Translations under genes and position numbers: made by a program | Source: Pseudomonas sivasensis | GTDB taxonomy: Bacteria; Pseudomonadota; Gammaproteobacteria; Pseudomonadales; Pseudomonadaceae | Length of the DNA stretch: 64,000 nucleotides | NCBI RefSeq assembly: GCF_013778505.1 | Contig: NZ_JAAOWU010000020.1 | Location: 41,451 to 105,450 of the forward strand | Direction: 5' to 3' | In this document: positions 32,726 through 41,810 of the stretch, one piece after another | How positions within the stretch are numbered: position 1 is the first letter of the stretch | How the letters are laid out: each line of letters opens with the position of its first letter | The notes under the pieces: model-generated | The model's input: only the letters and a program-made list of their open reading frames with translations | Databases searched by the model: none | What the model was told of the DNA's origin: nothing

Positions 32726-34327
32726 TCAGGCAGGAACGAGGAACGCCGCTTCCAGCAACTGCCGGGTATACGCGTGCTGCGGATCAGCAAAAATCGCCCG
32801 CGCATCGCCTTGTTCCACCACCTGGCCATGCTTGACCACCATCAATTGGTGACTCAATGCCTTCACGACCGCCAGGTCATGGCTGATGAACAGGTAGGTC
32901 AGGTTGTACTTGGCCTGCAGGCTGCGCAGCAATTCCACGACCTGGCGTTGCACCGTGCGGTCCAGCGCCGAGGTAGGTTCGTCCAGCAGGATCAGGCGCG
33001 GCTTGAGCACCAACGCGCGGGCGATGGCGATGCGTTGGCGTTGCCCGCCGGAAAATTCGTGGGGGTAGCGATGGCGGGACTCCGGGTCCAGGCCCACTTC
33101 CTTGAGCGCCGCGATAATCGCCGCTTCCTGCTCGGCCGGCGTGCCCATTTTGTGAATGCGCAGACCTTCACCAACGATCTCACTGACGCTCATGCGCGGG
33201 CTCAGGCTGCCGAACGGGTCCTGGAACACCACCTGCATTTCCCGGCGCAGCGGGCGCACCTGCTGTTGCGTCAGGCGGTCAAGCTGCTGGCCTTCGAAGC
33301 GAATCCCACCTTTGCTTCCGATCAAGCGCAAAATCGCCAGGCCGAGGGTTGATTTGCCCGAACCACTTTCGCCGACGATGCCCAGGGTTTGCCCTTGGGG
33401 CAGGCTAAAGTTGATGCCATCGACCGCCTTGACGTAATCGACGGTGTTGCGCAAAAAGCCCTTCTTGATCGGGAACCACACCTTCAGGTCATCGACCTCC
33501 AGCAGCGGCGGCCCGACCACATTATTGGCCGGTCCACCGCTGGGTTCGGCCGCCAGCAATTCCTGGGTGTAAGGGTGTTGCGGCGACTGGAACAGCGTCT
33601 CGCATTCGGCCTGTTCTACGATGCAACCTTTCTGCATCACACAGACGCGATGGGCAATGCGCCGCACCAGGTTCAGGTCGTGGCTGATCAGCAGCAAGGC
33701 CATGCCCAGACGTGCCTGCAACTCCTTGAGCAGCTCCAGAATTTTTAACTGCACGGTCACGTCGAGGGCCGTGGTCGGCTCGTCGGCGATCAACAGTTCC
33801 GGCTCGTTGGCCAATGCCATGGCAATCATTACCCGCTGGCGCTGACCGCCGGACAACTCGTGGGGCAGGGCCTTTAGGCGCTTGTGCGGTTCGGGAATGC
33901 CCACCAGTTCGAGCAATTCCAGGGTGCGCTGCGTGGCAACCTTGCCGGTCAGCCCCTTGTGCAGGCCGAGCACTTCGTTGATCTGCTTCTCGATGGAGTG
34001 CAGTGGGTTCAACGAGGTCATCGGCTCCTGGAAGATCATTGCGATGCGGTTACCGCGAATGTGCCGCAGGGTCTTTTCCTTGAGGGTCAGCAAGTCTTGT
34101 CCGGCGTACTGGATGATGCCGCTCGGGTGCCGTGCCAAGGGGTAGGGCAGCAGGCGCAGGATCGAGTGGGCGGTCACCGACTTGCCAGAGCCGCTTTCGC
34201 CGACCAGCGCGATGGTTTCGCCGCGTTTGATGTCGAAGCTGACGTTGTTGACCACCCTGTGGTGATGCTCGCCGGTGACAAACTCGACGCTGAGGTCGCG
34301 GATTTCGATCAGATTGTCCTGATTCAT
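32726..34327 (-). CDS. nppD: Peptide/peptidyl-nucleoside ABC transporter ATP-binding protein
   Basis: A 533-residue fused double ATPase of the YejF/oligopeptide class. Both halves are complete: Walker A GESGSGKSVT and GESGSGKSTL, signatures LSGGQRQRVMIAMAL and FSGGQRQRIAIARAL, Walker B LLIADEPTTAL and LILLDEPTSAL. The end of each half shows the OppD/DppF-type peptide-transporter tail (HPYTQELLAAEP, HAYTRQLLEAAF). It powers uptake by the permeases encoded just upstream (34329, 35350). The order matches nppA1A2BCD of P. aeruginosa, reported to take up peptidyl-nucleoside antibiotics, and E. coli yejABEF (microcin C). The ATG at 34327 lies one base after the previous stop, with GAGG upstream. 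Confidence 0.9.
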   Translation of the reverse strand: MNQDNLIEIRDLSVEFVTGEHHHRVVNNVSFDIKRGETIALVGESGSGKSVTAHSILRLLPYPLARHPSGIIQYAGQDLLTLKEKTLRHIRGNRIAMIFQEPMTSLNPLHSIEKQINEVLGLHKGLTGKVATQRTLELLELVGIPEPHKRLKALPHELSGGQRQRVMIAMALANEPELLIADEPTTALDVTVQLKILELLKELQARLGMALLLISHDLNLVRRIAHRVCVMQKGCIVEQAECETLFQSPQHPYTQELLAAEPSGGPANNVVGPPLLEVDDLKVWFPIKKGFLRNTVDYVKAVDGINFSLPQGQTLGIVGESGSGKSTLGLAILRLIGSKGGIRFEGQQLDRLTQQQVRPLRREMQVVFQDPFGSLSPRMSVSEIVGEGLRIHKMGTPAEQEAAIIAALKEVGLDPESRHRYPHEFSGGQRQRIAIARALVLKPRLILLDEPTSALDRTVQRQVVELLRSLQAKYNLTYLFISHDLAVVKALSHQLMVVKHGQVVEQGDARAIFADPQHAYTRQLLEAAFLVPA

Positions 34328-34328
34328 C

Positions 34329-35348
34329 TCATTTCCTCGGGTCGAAGGCATCGCGAGCGGACTCGCCGATAAACACCAGCAAGCTCAACATGATCGCCAG
34401 CACGGCAAACGCGCTCATGCCCAGCCACGGTGCTTGCAGGTTGGATTTGCCCTGGGCTACCAGTTCACCCAGAGATGGCGAGCCGGCTGGCAGACCAAAG
34501 CCGAGGAAGTCCAGTGCGGTCAGGGTGCCGATAGCGCCGGTGAGGATGAACGGCATAAAGGTCATGGTTGAGACCATGGCGTTGGGCAGGATGTGGCGGA
34601 ACATGATCGCGCCGTTCTGCATCCCCAGTGCCCGGGCTGCACGCACGTATTCAAGGTTGCGCCCACGCAGGAACTCGGCGCGCACCACATCCACCAGGCT
34701 CATCCAGGAAAACAGCAGCATGATGCCCAGCAGCCACCAGAAATTGGGCTGCACGAAGCTGGCGAGGATGATCAGCAAATACAGCACCGGCAGCCCGGAC
34801 CAGATTTCCAGGAAACGCTGCCCGGCCAGGTCGACCCAGCCGCCATAGAAACCCTGCAAGGCTCCGGCGATCACGCCAATGATCGAGCTTAGGATGGTCA
34901 GGGTCAGGGCAAACAGCACCGAAACCCGGAACCCGTAGATCACCCGCGCCAGTACATCGCGGCCTTGGTCATCGGTGCCCAGCAGGTTCACGGAAGAGGG
35001 CGGCGCGGGGGCCGGCACTTTCAGGTCGTAGTTGATGCTCTGATAGCTGAACGGGATCGGTGCCCACAGAGTCCAGGCGTCCTTGGCCTTGAGCAGCTCC
35101 TGGATATACGGGCTCTTGTAGTTGGCTTCCAGTGGGAATTCGCCGCCGAAGGTGGTTTCCGGGTAGCGCTTGAGCGCCGGGAAATACCAGTCGCCGTCGT
35201 AGTGCACGGCCAGCGGCTTGTCGTTGGCGATCAGCTCCGCGCCCAGGCTCAGCCCGAACAGGATCAGGAACAGCCACAGCGACCACCAGCCACGTTTGTT
35301 GGCCTTGAAACGCTCGAACCGGCGGCGATTGAGGGGGGATAGATTCAT
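34329..35348 (-). CDS. nppC: Peptide ABC transporter permease (YejE/NppC-like)
   Basis: A 339-residue inner-membrane permease. An N-terminal OppC-type segment (RFKANKRGWWSLWLFLILFGLSLGAELIANDKPL) and the YejE-like periplasmic stretch (YPETTFGGEFPLEANYKSPYIQELL) precede the five-helix core, with LGTDDQGRDVLARVIYGFRVS and the ATPase-contact loop YVRAARALGMQNGAIMFRHILPNAM. It pairs with the permease encoded upstream. The stop of that gene and this start are adjacent, and the following ATPase gene is one base away, so all are co-transcribed. Ends in DAFDPRK as its relatives do. Confidence 0.9.
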   Translation of the reverse strand: MNLSPLNRRRFERFKANKRGWWSLWLFLILFGLSLGAELIANDKPLAVHYDGDWYFPALKRYPETTFGGEFPLEANYKSPYIQELLKAKDAWTLWAPIPFSYQSINYDLKVPAPAPPSSVNLLGTDDQGRDVLARVIYGFRVSVLFALTLTILSSIIGVIAGALQGFYGGWVDLAGQRFLEIWSGLPVLYLLIILASFVQPNFWWLLGIMLLFSWMSLVDVVRAEFLRGRNLEYVRAARALGMQNGAIMFRHILPNAMVSTMTFMPFILTGAIGTLTALDFLGFGLPAGSPSLGELVAQGKSNLQAPWLGMSAFAVLAIMLSLLVFIGESARDAFDPRK

Positions 35349-35349
35349 C

Positions 35350-36426
35350 TCAATGCTCCCGGCTGGCGAAGTCGATACGCGGATCGACCAGGGTGTAGGT
35401 GAGGTCGCCGATCAGTTTCACGATCAGCCCCAGCAGGGTGAAGATAAACAGCGTGCCAAACACCACCGGGTAGTCGCGGTTGATCGCCGCTTCAAAGCTC
35501 ATCAGGCCCAGGCCGTCGAGGGAGAAGATCACTTCCACCAGCAACGAGCCGGTGAAGAAAATCCCGATGAACGCGGACGGAAACCCGGCGATCACCAGCA
35601 GCATCGCGTTACGGAACACATGGCCGTAGAGCACGCGGTGGTTGGTCAGGCCCTTGGCCTTGGCGGTGACCACGTACTGCTTGTTGATCTCGTCGAGAAA
35701 GCTGTTTTTGGTGAGCAGCGTCATGGTTGCGAAGTTGCCGATGACCAGCGCAGTGATGGGCAATGCCAGGTGCCAGAAGTAGTCAAGGATCTTGCCGCCC
35801 CAGCTCAACTCGTCGAAGTTGTTGGAGGTGAGCCCGCGCAACGGGAACCAGTCGAAGTAACTGCCGCCGGCAAATACCACGATCAGCAGGATGGCGAACA
35901 AAAACGCCGGGATCGCGTAGCCGACGATGATCGCCGAACTGGTCCACACGTCGAAATGGCTGCCATGCCGCGTGGCCTTGGCGATCCCCAGGGGGATCGA
36001 CACCAGGTACATGATCAGCGTGCTCCATAGCCCGAGGGAGATGGACACCGGCATCTTTTCCTTGATCAGGTCGATGACCTTGGCGTCACGGAAGAAGCTG
36101 TCGCCAAAATCCAGCTGGGCGTAGTTCTTGACCATGATCCACAAGCGTTCCGGCGCCGACTTGTCGAAGCCGTACATCTTTTCGATTTCCTTGATCAGCG
36201 CCGGGTCCAAACCTTGGGCGCCGCGATAGCTGCTGGAACCGGCCACCGAGACTTCGGCGCCGCCGCCGGCAATGCGACTGGTGGCGCCTTCAAAGCCCTC
36301 AAGCTTGGCGATCATCTGTTCCACCGGACCACCGGGGGCGGCCTGGATAATGATGAAGTTGATCAGCAGGATCCCGAACAGCGTGGGGATGATCAGTAAC
36401 AGGCGGCGAACAATATAGGCCAGCAT
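35350..36426 (-). CDS. nppB: Peptide ABC transporter permease (YejB/NppB-like)
   Basis: A 358-residue inner-membrane permease of the OppB/DppB class. It begins MLAYIVRRLLLIIPTLFGILLINFIIIQAAPGGPVEQMI, the typical first helix followed by a periplasmic region with GAQGLDPALIKEIEKMYGFDKS. The core has LGLWSTLIMYLVSIPLGIAKA and the ATPase-contact loop YVVTAKAKGLTNHRVLYGHVFRNAM. The last residues, LTYTLVDPRIDF, are the usual family end. The gap to the preceding binding-protein gene is zero bases (that stop is at 36427), so translation is likely coupled. Confidence 0.9.
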   Translation of the reverse strand: MLAYIVRRLLLIIPTLFGILLINFIIIQAAPGGPVEQMIAKLEGFEGATSRIAGGGAEVSVAGSSSYRGAQGLDPALIKEIEKMYGFDKSAPERLWIMVKNYAQLDFGDSFFRDAKVIDLIKEKMPVSISLGLWSTLIMYLVSIPLGIAKATRHGSHFDVWTSSAIIVGYAIPAFLFAILLIVVFAGGSYFDWFPLRGLTSNNFDELSWGGKILDYFWHLALPITALVIGNFATMTLLTKNSFLDEINKQYVVTAKAKGLTNHRVLYGHVFRNAMLLVIAGFPSAFIGIFFTGSLLVEVIFSLDGLGLMSFEAAINRDYPVVFGTLFIFTLLGLIVKLIGDLTYTLVDPRIDFASREH

Positions 36427-38265
36427 TTAATCGCCTCCGCTCGCCGAATCGGCGTTCGTGTCTGTGTCCAAGGTGACGGCAGGTTTGACATTGGGTTTGC
36501 TCCACCAGGTGGCTGTGCCCACGTCGTAGCGCGGCGGGACTTTGGGGTGCCCCAGGTGGTCCCAATACGCCACGCGGAACGTCTTGATGTGCCAGTTGGG
36601 GATCACGTAGTAGCCAAACTGCAGCACGCGATCCAGTGCTTTGGCATGGGCTACCAGGCTTTTGCGCGAATCGGCGTCGATCAGTTCTTCCACCAACTGG
36701 TCCACTGCTGGGTCCTTGAGGCCCATGTAGTTGCGGCTGCCAGGCTTGTCGGCGCTGGAAGACTTCCAGAACTCCCGTTGTTCGTTACCCGGCGAAGTGG
36801 ACTGCGGGAAGCTGCCCACCATCATGTCGAAGTCCCGAGAGCGGACACGGTTGACGAACTGCGAGACGTCCACCCGACGGATTACCAGGTCGATGCCCAG
36901 GTCCGCCAGGTTGCGCTTGAAGGGCAGCAGGATGCGTTCGAACTCGGTCTGTGCCAGCAGGAACTCGATGGTCACAGGTTTACCCGTGGTGTCGACCATC
37001 TTGTCATCAACGATGCGCCAGCCGGCCTCCTGCAGCAGTTGGTAGGCCTCGCGTTGCTGGGCGCGGATCATGCCGCTGCCGTCGGTTCTGGCCGGCTCGA
37101 AGGCCTGGGTGAAGACTTCGGCCGGGATTTTGTCGCGCAGGGGCTCGAGGATTTTCAGCTCATCCGGGCCGGGGAGGCCGGTGGCGGCCATTTCAGAATT
37201 TTCGAAGTAACTGCGGGTGCGGGTGTAGGCGCCGTTGAACAGCTGTTTGTTGCTCCACTCGAAGTCCAGCAACAGGCTGATGGCCTTGCGCACGCGCACG
37301 TCCTGGAACATCGCCTTGCGCGTATTGAACACAAAACCTTGCATGCCCGTGGGGTTGCCGTTGGGGATCTCTTCCTTGATCAACCGCCCCTGGGTCACTG
37401 CCGGAATGTTGTAGGCGTTGGCCCAGTTCTTGGCGCTGAATTCCAGCCAGTAGTCGAACTGCCCGGCCTTCAACGCTTCCAGGGACACGGTGCTGTCGCG
37501 GTAGTAGTCCGTGATGCGGTTATCGAAATTGTAGAAACCCTTGGTGATCGGCAGGTCCTTGGCCCAGTAGTCTTTGACCCGCTCGTAGCGGATCATGCGC
37601 CCGGCCTTGACCTCGGCCACCTTGTACGGCCCGCTGCCCAGCGGCACCTCCAGGTTGCCCTTGGCGAAGTCCCGCGTGGCCCACCAATGCTTGGGCAGTA
37701 CCGGCAGTTGGCCGAGGATCAGTGGCAACTCGCGGTTGTTGGTGCGCTTGAATTTGAACAACACCCGCAGCGGGTCTTCGGCGACCACTTCATCGACATC
37801 GGCGTAGTAGGTGCGGTAGATCGGCGAGCCTTCCTTCATCAGTTCCTGGAACGTGAACACCACGTCTTCGGCGCGGATCGGGTGGCCGTCGTGGAACCGC
37901 GCTTCGGGGCGCAGGTAGAAACGCACCCAGCTGTTGTCCGGGGCTTTTTCGATCTTGCCGGCGACCAGGCCGTATTCGGTGATGGGTTCGTCCAGGCTCT
38001 GCATGGCCAGGGTGTCGTAGATCAGACTGATGTTGTCGGCCGGCACGCCCTTGCTGATAAACGGGTTGAGGCTGTCGAAGCCGCCCATGCTCGATTCGCG
38101 GAAGGTGCCGCCCTTGGGGGCATCCGGGTTCACATAGTCGAAGTGCTTGAAGTCGGCGGGGTATTTCGGCGGCTCGTTGTAGAGCGTCAGCGCATGTTGC
38201 GGCGCCGCGTGGGCTGCGGAGCACAGCAACAGGCCGGCAAACAGTGAAGTACGCAAAGACATCAT
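36427..38265 (-). CDS. nppA2: Peptide ABC transporter substrate-binding protein, second copy
   Basis: A 612-residue periplasmic SBP_bac_5-type protein (YejA-like). Signal peptide MMSLRTSLFAGLLLCSAAHA, then LYNEPPKYPADFKHFDYVNPDAPKGGTFRESSMGGFDSLNPF, the family start. Also visible: YLRPEARFHDGHPIRAEDVVFTF and VPLGSGPYKVAEVKAGRMIRYER. Its ATG overlaps the stop of the first binding-protein gene (ATGA). A Thr/Asp-rich tail (TLDTDTNADSASGGD) ends the protein. The two tandem binding proteins of this operon share their fold but differ considerably, suggesting broadened substrate range. Confidence 0.9.
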   Translation of the reverse strand: MMSLRTSLFAGLLLCSAAHAAPQHALTLYNEPPKYPADFKHFDYVNPDAPKGGTFRESSMGGFDSLNPFISKGVPADNISLIYDTLAMQSLDEPITEYGLVAGKIEKAPDNSWVRFYLRPEARFHDGHPIRAEDVVFTFQELMKEGSPIYRTYYADVDEVVAEDPLRVLFKFKRTNNRELPLILGQLPVLPKHWWATRDFAKGNLEVPLGSGPYKVAEVKAGRMIRYERVKDYWAKDLPITKGFYNFDNRITDYYRDSTVSLEALKAGQFDYWLEFSAKNWANAYNIPAVTQGRLIKEEIPNGNPTGMQGFVFNTRKAMFQDVRVRKAISLLLDFEWSNKQLFNGAYTRTRSYFENSEMAATGLPGPDELKILEPLRDKIPAEVFTQAFEPARTDGSGMIRAQQREAYQLLQEAGWRIVDDKMVDTTGKPVTIEFLLAQTEFERILLPFKRNLADLGIDLVIRRVDVSQFVNRVRSRDFDMMVGSFPQSTSPGNEQREFWKSSSADKPGSRNYMGLKDPAVDQLVEELIDADSRKSLVAHAKALDRVLQFGYYVIPNWHIKTFRVAYWDHLGHPKVPPRYDVGTATWWSKPNVKPAVTLDTDTNADSASGGD

Positions 38266-40091
38266 TGGGCTTTCTCCGACGCTTTCAGCCACCACGCGCT
38301 CAGGCCCAGGCTGTAGGGCGGCGTGGTGACAAAGGCGAACCGGTTACGGTACGCCAGGCGATGATAGTTGAGGTACCAGTTGGGAATGCTGTAGTGCTGC
38401 CACAGGAGCACTCGGTCCAGGGCGCGGCCGGCGGCCAGTTGTTCTTCGCGAGTCTGGGCGGCCAGCAGTTGTTCCAGCAGGTGATCGACGATGGGGTTGG
38501 CGATGCCCGCGTAGTTCTTGCTGCCCTTGATTGCGGCCTGGCTGGAGTGGAAGTACTGCCACTGCTCAAGGCCGGGGCTCAGGGTTTGATTGAGGGTGAT
38601 CAGGATCATGTCGAAGTCGAACTGATCCAGGCGATGCTTGTACTGCGCGCGGTCAACGGTGCGCAGCCGCGCGTCGATGCCGATGCTGATCAGGTTCTCG
38701 ACATAGGGTTGCAGGATGCGCTCCAGGTTCGGATTGACCAGCAGAATCTCGAAGCGCAGCGGTTGCCCGTCCTTGTTGAGCAGGCGTTGGCCCGACAGCT
38801 TCCACCCGGCTTCGCCCAGCAGCGACAGGGCGCGGCGCATGTTTTCACGGGGGATGCCGCGCCCGTCGGTCTGCGGCAGGCTGAAGGCTTGGGTAAACAG
38901 GTTCGCCGGCAATTGCTCGCGGTACGGCGAGAGCATCAGCCATTCGTGGCCCACGGGTACGCCGGTCGCCGCGAACTCGCTGTTGGGGTAGTAGCTCAAA
39001 GTGCGTTTGTAGGCGTTGCTGAACAGCGTGCGGTTGGTCCATTCGAAGTCGAACATCAGCCCCAGGGCTTCGCGCACCTTGGTCTGGCTGAAGGTCGGCC
39101 GGCGGGTGTTCATGAACAGGCCCTGGCTCTGGGTGGGGATCTGGTGAGCGATCTGCGCCTTGATCACGTCACCCCGGTTCACCGCCGGGAAGTTGTAACC
39201 ATTCGCCCAATTCTTGGCCTGGTGCTCGATATAGATGTCGAACTCGCCGGCCTTGAAGGCTTCGAAGGCCACGTCGCTGTCGCGGTAGAACTCCACCTCG
39301 ACCTTGTCGTAGTTATAGAAACCCTGGTTGACCGGCAGGTCCTTGCCCCAGTAATCCTTGACCCGTTCGAACACCAATTGGCGCCCAGGCGTGACCTTGC
39401 TGATACGGTAAGGCCCACTGCCCAGCGGCGGTTCGAAGGTGGTCGCCTTGAAATCGCGGTTTTTCCAATAGTGTTGGGGCAGCACCGGTAACTCGCCCAG
39501 GCGCAGGATCAGCAGCGGGTTGCCGGCGCGCTTGAATACAAAGCGGATGCGGTGACGGTTGAGGATGTCCACCCGCGCCACTTCCTGCAGGTTGGTGCGG
39601 TACTGCGGGTGGCCTTCGGTCAGCAGGGTGCGATAGGAAAACGCCACGTCATACGCGGTGATCGGCTTTCCATCGTGAAAGCGTGCTTCCGGGCGCAGGT
39701 TGAACACTACCCAACTGCGGTCCTCGCTGTACTCCACCGATTGGGCAATCAATCCGTAACTTGAGGTGGGCTCATCGCCGGATGGCGCGTACTGGCCGGT
39801 GCCGACCATCAATGGTTCGTTGAGCTCATTGACGCCGTATTGCAGGAAGTTGGGGGTTGAAACCGGGCTTGAGCCTTTGAACGTGTAGGGGTTGAGCGTA
39901 TCGAAGGTGCCAAATGCCATGACCCGCAAGGTCCCGCCTTTCGGCGCTGCAGGATTTACCCAATCGAAGTGGGTGAATTTGGCTGGGTATTTGAGCCTGC
40001 CGAACTGCGTATACCCGTGGCTCTCGGTAATCGTCGCGTTCGCACCAAAGCTCAAGGCCAGACTTATTAGTAGAAGGAGGGGACGCTTCAA
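38262..40091 (-). CDS. nppA1: Peptide ABC transporter substrate-binding protein, first copy
   Basis: A 609-residue SBP_bac_5-type periplasmic protein. The N terminus (KRPLLLLISLALSFGANA) is a signal peptide; YPAKFTHFDWVNPAAPKGGTLRVMAFGTFDTLNPYTFKG and FNLRPEARFHDGKPITAYDVAFSY are the conserved family blocks, parallel to those of the second copy. The only start that fits is a TTG at 40091 (an in-frame stop lies not far upstream and no ATG precedes the signal peptide), so translation may begin at a rare codon; its ribosome site is weak. It is the first gene of the five-gene operon running to 32726. Confidence 0.87.
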   Translation of the reverse strand: MKRPLLLLISLALSFGANATITESHGYTQFGRLKYPAKFTHFDWVNPAAPKGGTLRVMAFGTFDTLNPYTFKGSSPVSTPNFLQYGVNELNEPLMVGTGQYAPSGDEPTSSYGLIAQSVEYSEDRSWVVFNLRPEARFHDGKPITAYDVAFSYRTLLTEGHPQYRTNLQEVARVDILNRHRIRFVFKRAGNPLLILRLGELPVLPQHYWKNRDFKATTFEPPLGSGPYRISKVTPGRQLVFERVKDYWGKDLPVNQGFYNYDKVEVEFYRDSDVAFEAFKAGEFDIYIEHQAKNWANGYNFPAVNRGDVIKAQIAHQIPTQSQGLFMNTRRPTFSQTKVREALGLMFDFEWTNRTLFSNAYKRTLSYYPNSEFAATGVPVGHEWLMLSPYREQLPANLFTQAFSLPQTDGRGIPRENMRRALSLLGEAGWKLSGQRLLNKDGQPLRFEILLVNPNLERILQPYVENLISIGIDARLRTVDRAQYKHRLDQFDFDMILITLNQTLSPGLEQWQYFHSSQAAIKGSKNYAGIANPIVDHLLEQLLAAQTREEQLAAGRALDRVLLWQHYSIPNWYLNYHRLAYRNRFAFVTTPPYSLGLSAWWLKASEKAQ

Positions 40092-40187
40092 GTCAGAGAT
40101 CCGATCCAGGCGGCTTGGGCTTTATGGTCGGTACAGTAACAGCTTGTTCCGGTTGGAAAAAGCCGGTTGGGAACACTGGAGATTGAG

Positions 40188-40277
40188 TGTGGGAGGGGGC
40201 TAGCCCCCGATAGCAGTTTGTCAGCCACCAGATTCATTGGCTGATCCACCGATATCGGGGGCAAGCCCCCTCCCACA
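40188..40277. repeat. REPIN-like inverted repeat
   Basis: TGTGGGAGGGGGCTAGCCCCCGATA on the left faces TATCGGGGGCAAGCCCCCTCCCACA on the right, with TCAGCCA/TGGCTGA pairing inside. It sits upstream of the npp operon and downstream of mltD, and is the same family as 5573-5660. Confidence 0.85.
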
Positions 40278-40302
40278 TTGGTTCTACAGTGTTCTGAAAG
40301 CC

Positions 40303-41712
40303 TTAACGCGGCCCGGAAACTACCAGCATCTGCCCCGGCTTCAACGCCTGGCCAGTACGCGGGTTCCAACGCTTGAGATGTTGCATCTCGACGTTGAAAC
40401 GCTTGGCGACGATGTACAGCGAGTCGCCTTTCTTGACCTTGTACTGCACCGGCTTCTTGCTGCTGGCTACTGCGCGGCGGGTGTCCTGCATCACCAGGGT
40501 CTGACCAACCTTGAGGGCCTGGCCGTTAAGCTTGTTCCAGCGTTGCAGGTCATGCACATCGACCTTGTTGGCCTTGGCGATCAGCGTGAGGTTGTCGCCG
40601 CTGCGCACCTTGTAGCTTCGGCTGCGGCCGGCAACCCGTGCGGTCTCAACTTCGTCGAAGACCTGTTTCTTCGGGCGCATCGCCAGTAGTTCTTCAGGCT
40701 TCATCGTCGAAAGGGTGCTGGTCAGCAACTGCGCCTTGGAACTCGGTACCAACAGATGCTGCGGGCCATCCAGGGTGGTGCGTTGTTTGAGGGCCGGGTT
40801 GAGCTGGAACAGCTCGTCTTCATCGATTTCAGCCAGCGCAGCGACCCGTGACAGGTCCATGCTCTGTTTGACTTCTACCACTTCGAAGTAAGGCGTGTTG
40901 GCAATCGGGTTCAGGTTGACGCCGTAGGCCTCAGGGGCCAGCACCACCTGGGACAGCGCCAGGAACTTGGGCACGTAATCCTTGGTTTCCTGGGGCAGGG
41001 GCAGGTTCCAGTAGTCGGTGGGCAGACCGAGCTTCTCGTTGCGCTCGATCGCCCGGCTCACCGTGCCTTCGCCGGCGTTATAGGCTGCCAGCGCCAGCAG
41101 CCAGTCGCCGTTGAACATGTCGTGCAGACGGGTCAGGTAGTCCAGGGCGGCGGTGGTGGAGGCGGTAATGTCGCGGCGGCCATCATAGGCGCGGGTCTGG
41201 CGCAGGTTGAAGTAGCGCCCGGTGGAGGGGATGAACTGCCACAAGCCGACGGCATCGCTGCGCGAATAGGCCATTGGGTTGTAGGCACTTTCGATCACTG
41301 GCAGCAGCGCCAGCTCCAGGGGCATGTTGCGTTCTTCAAGGCGTTCGACGATGTAATGAATGTAGAGACTGCCGCGTTCGCCGGCGTTCTCCAGGAAGGA
41401 CGGGTTGCTGGCGAACCACAGGCGCTGTTGCTCGATGCGCGGGTTGACGCCAACGTTGTCCTGCAATTGAAAGCCCCGTCGCATGCGTTCCCAGACATCC
41501 TGCGGTACTTCGGGAGCAGGCCTTTCTGAAAGCCAGATGACGGGTTTCTGTTTGATTTTGGCGGTAAGGTTGGGCTTGGGTTGCACGGTGGATTGTGCAG
41601 TGAAATTGGTCGATTGGCAGCCCGCCAGCGTTGCGGACACAGCCACCGCCACAGCTTGAGCCAGGCGGGTCAATGCGTCTGAATGGTTGGATTTACGAAT
41701 AGATGACGACAT
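40303..41712 (-). CDS. mltD: Membrane-bound lytic murein transglycosylase D
   Basis: A 469-residue outer-membrane lipoprotein that cleaves peptidoglycan glycan strands with formation of 1,6-anhydromuramic ends. Lipobox LAGCQ lies near residue 32. The SLT catalytic domain has ALLPVIESAYNPMAYSRSDAVGLWQFIPSTGRYFNL, where the Glu of IES is catalytic, plus ALAAYNAGEGTVSRAI. Two LysM repeats follow at the C terminus (YKVRSGDNLTLIAKANKV, YKVKKGDSLYIVAKRFNV), each with a VGQTL/PGQML ending, to bind peptidoglycan. The ATG at 41712 is chosen; a TTG 24 bases upstream is possible. It precedes, on the same strand, nothing else close; gloB lies 98 bases upstream. Confidence 0.94.
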   Translation of the reverse strand: MSSSIRKSNHSDALTRLAQAVAVAVSATLAGCQSTNFTAQSTVQPKPNLTAKIKQKPVIWLSERPAPEVPQDVWERMRRGFQLQDNVGVNPRIEQQRLWFASNPSFLENAGERGSLYIHYIVERLEERNMPLELALLPVIESAYNPMAYSRSDAVGLWQFIPSTGRYFNLRQTRAYDGRRDITASTTAALDYLTRLHDMFNGDWLLALAAYNAGEGTVSRAIERNEKLGLPTDYWNLPLPQETKDYVPKFLALSQVVLAPEAYGVNLNPIANTPYFEVVEVKQSMDLSRVAALAEIDEDELFQLNPALKQRTTLDGPQHLLVPSSKAQLLTSTLSTMKPEELLAMRPKKQVFDEVETARVAGRSRSYKVRSGDNLTLIAKANKVDVHDLQRWNKLNGQALKVGQTLVMQDTRRAVASSKKPVQYKVKKGDSLYIVAKRFNVEMQHLKRWNPRTGQALKPGQMLVVSGPR

Positions 41713-41810
41713 TGGCTGGAAGTAAGTTCCGGGCAAAAATGTCGGGCGATTCTAGAAAGCACTTTGGTTCCGGTCAACCATTCAGAAATTACGTATCAGA
41801 TTGCATCGTC

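Noticed and set aside
36547..38247. Plus-strand frame of over 560 codons opposite the second peptide-binding protein
   Set aside because: Same antisense shadow pattern; no domain and no start signal.
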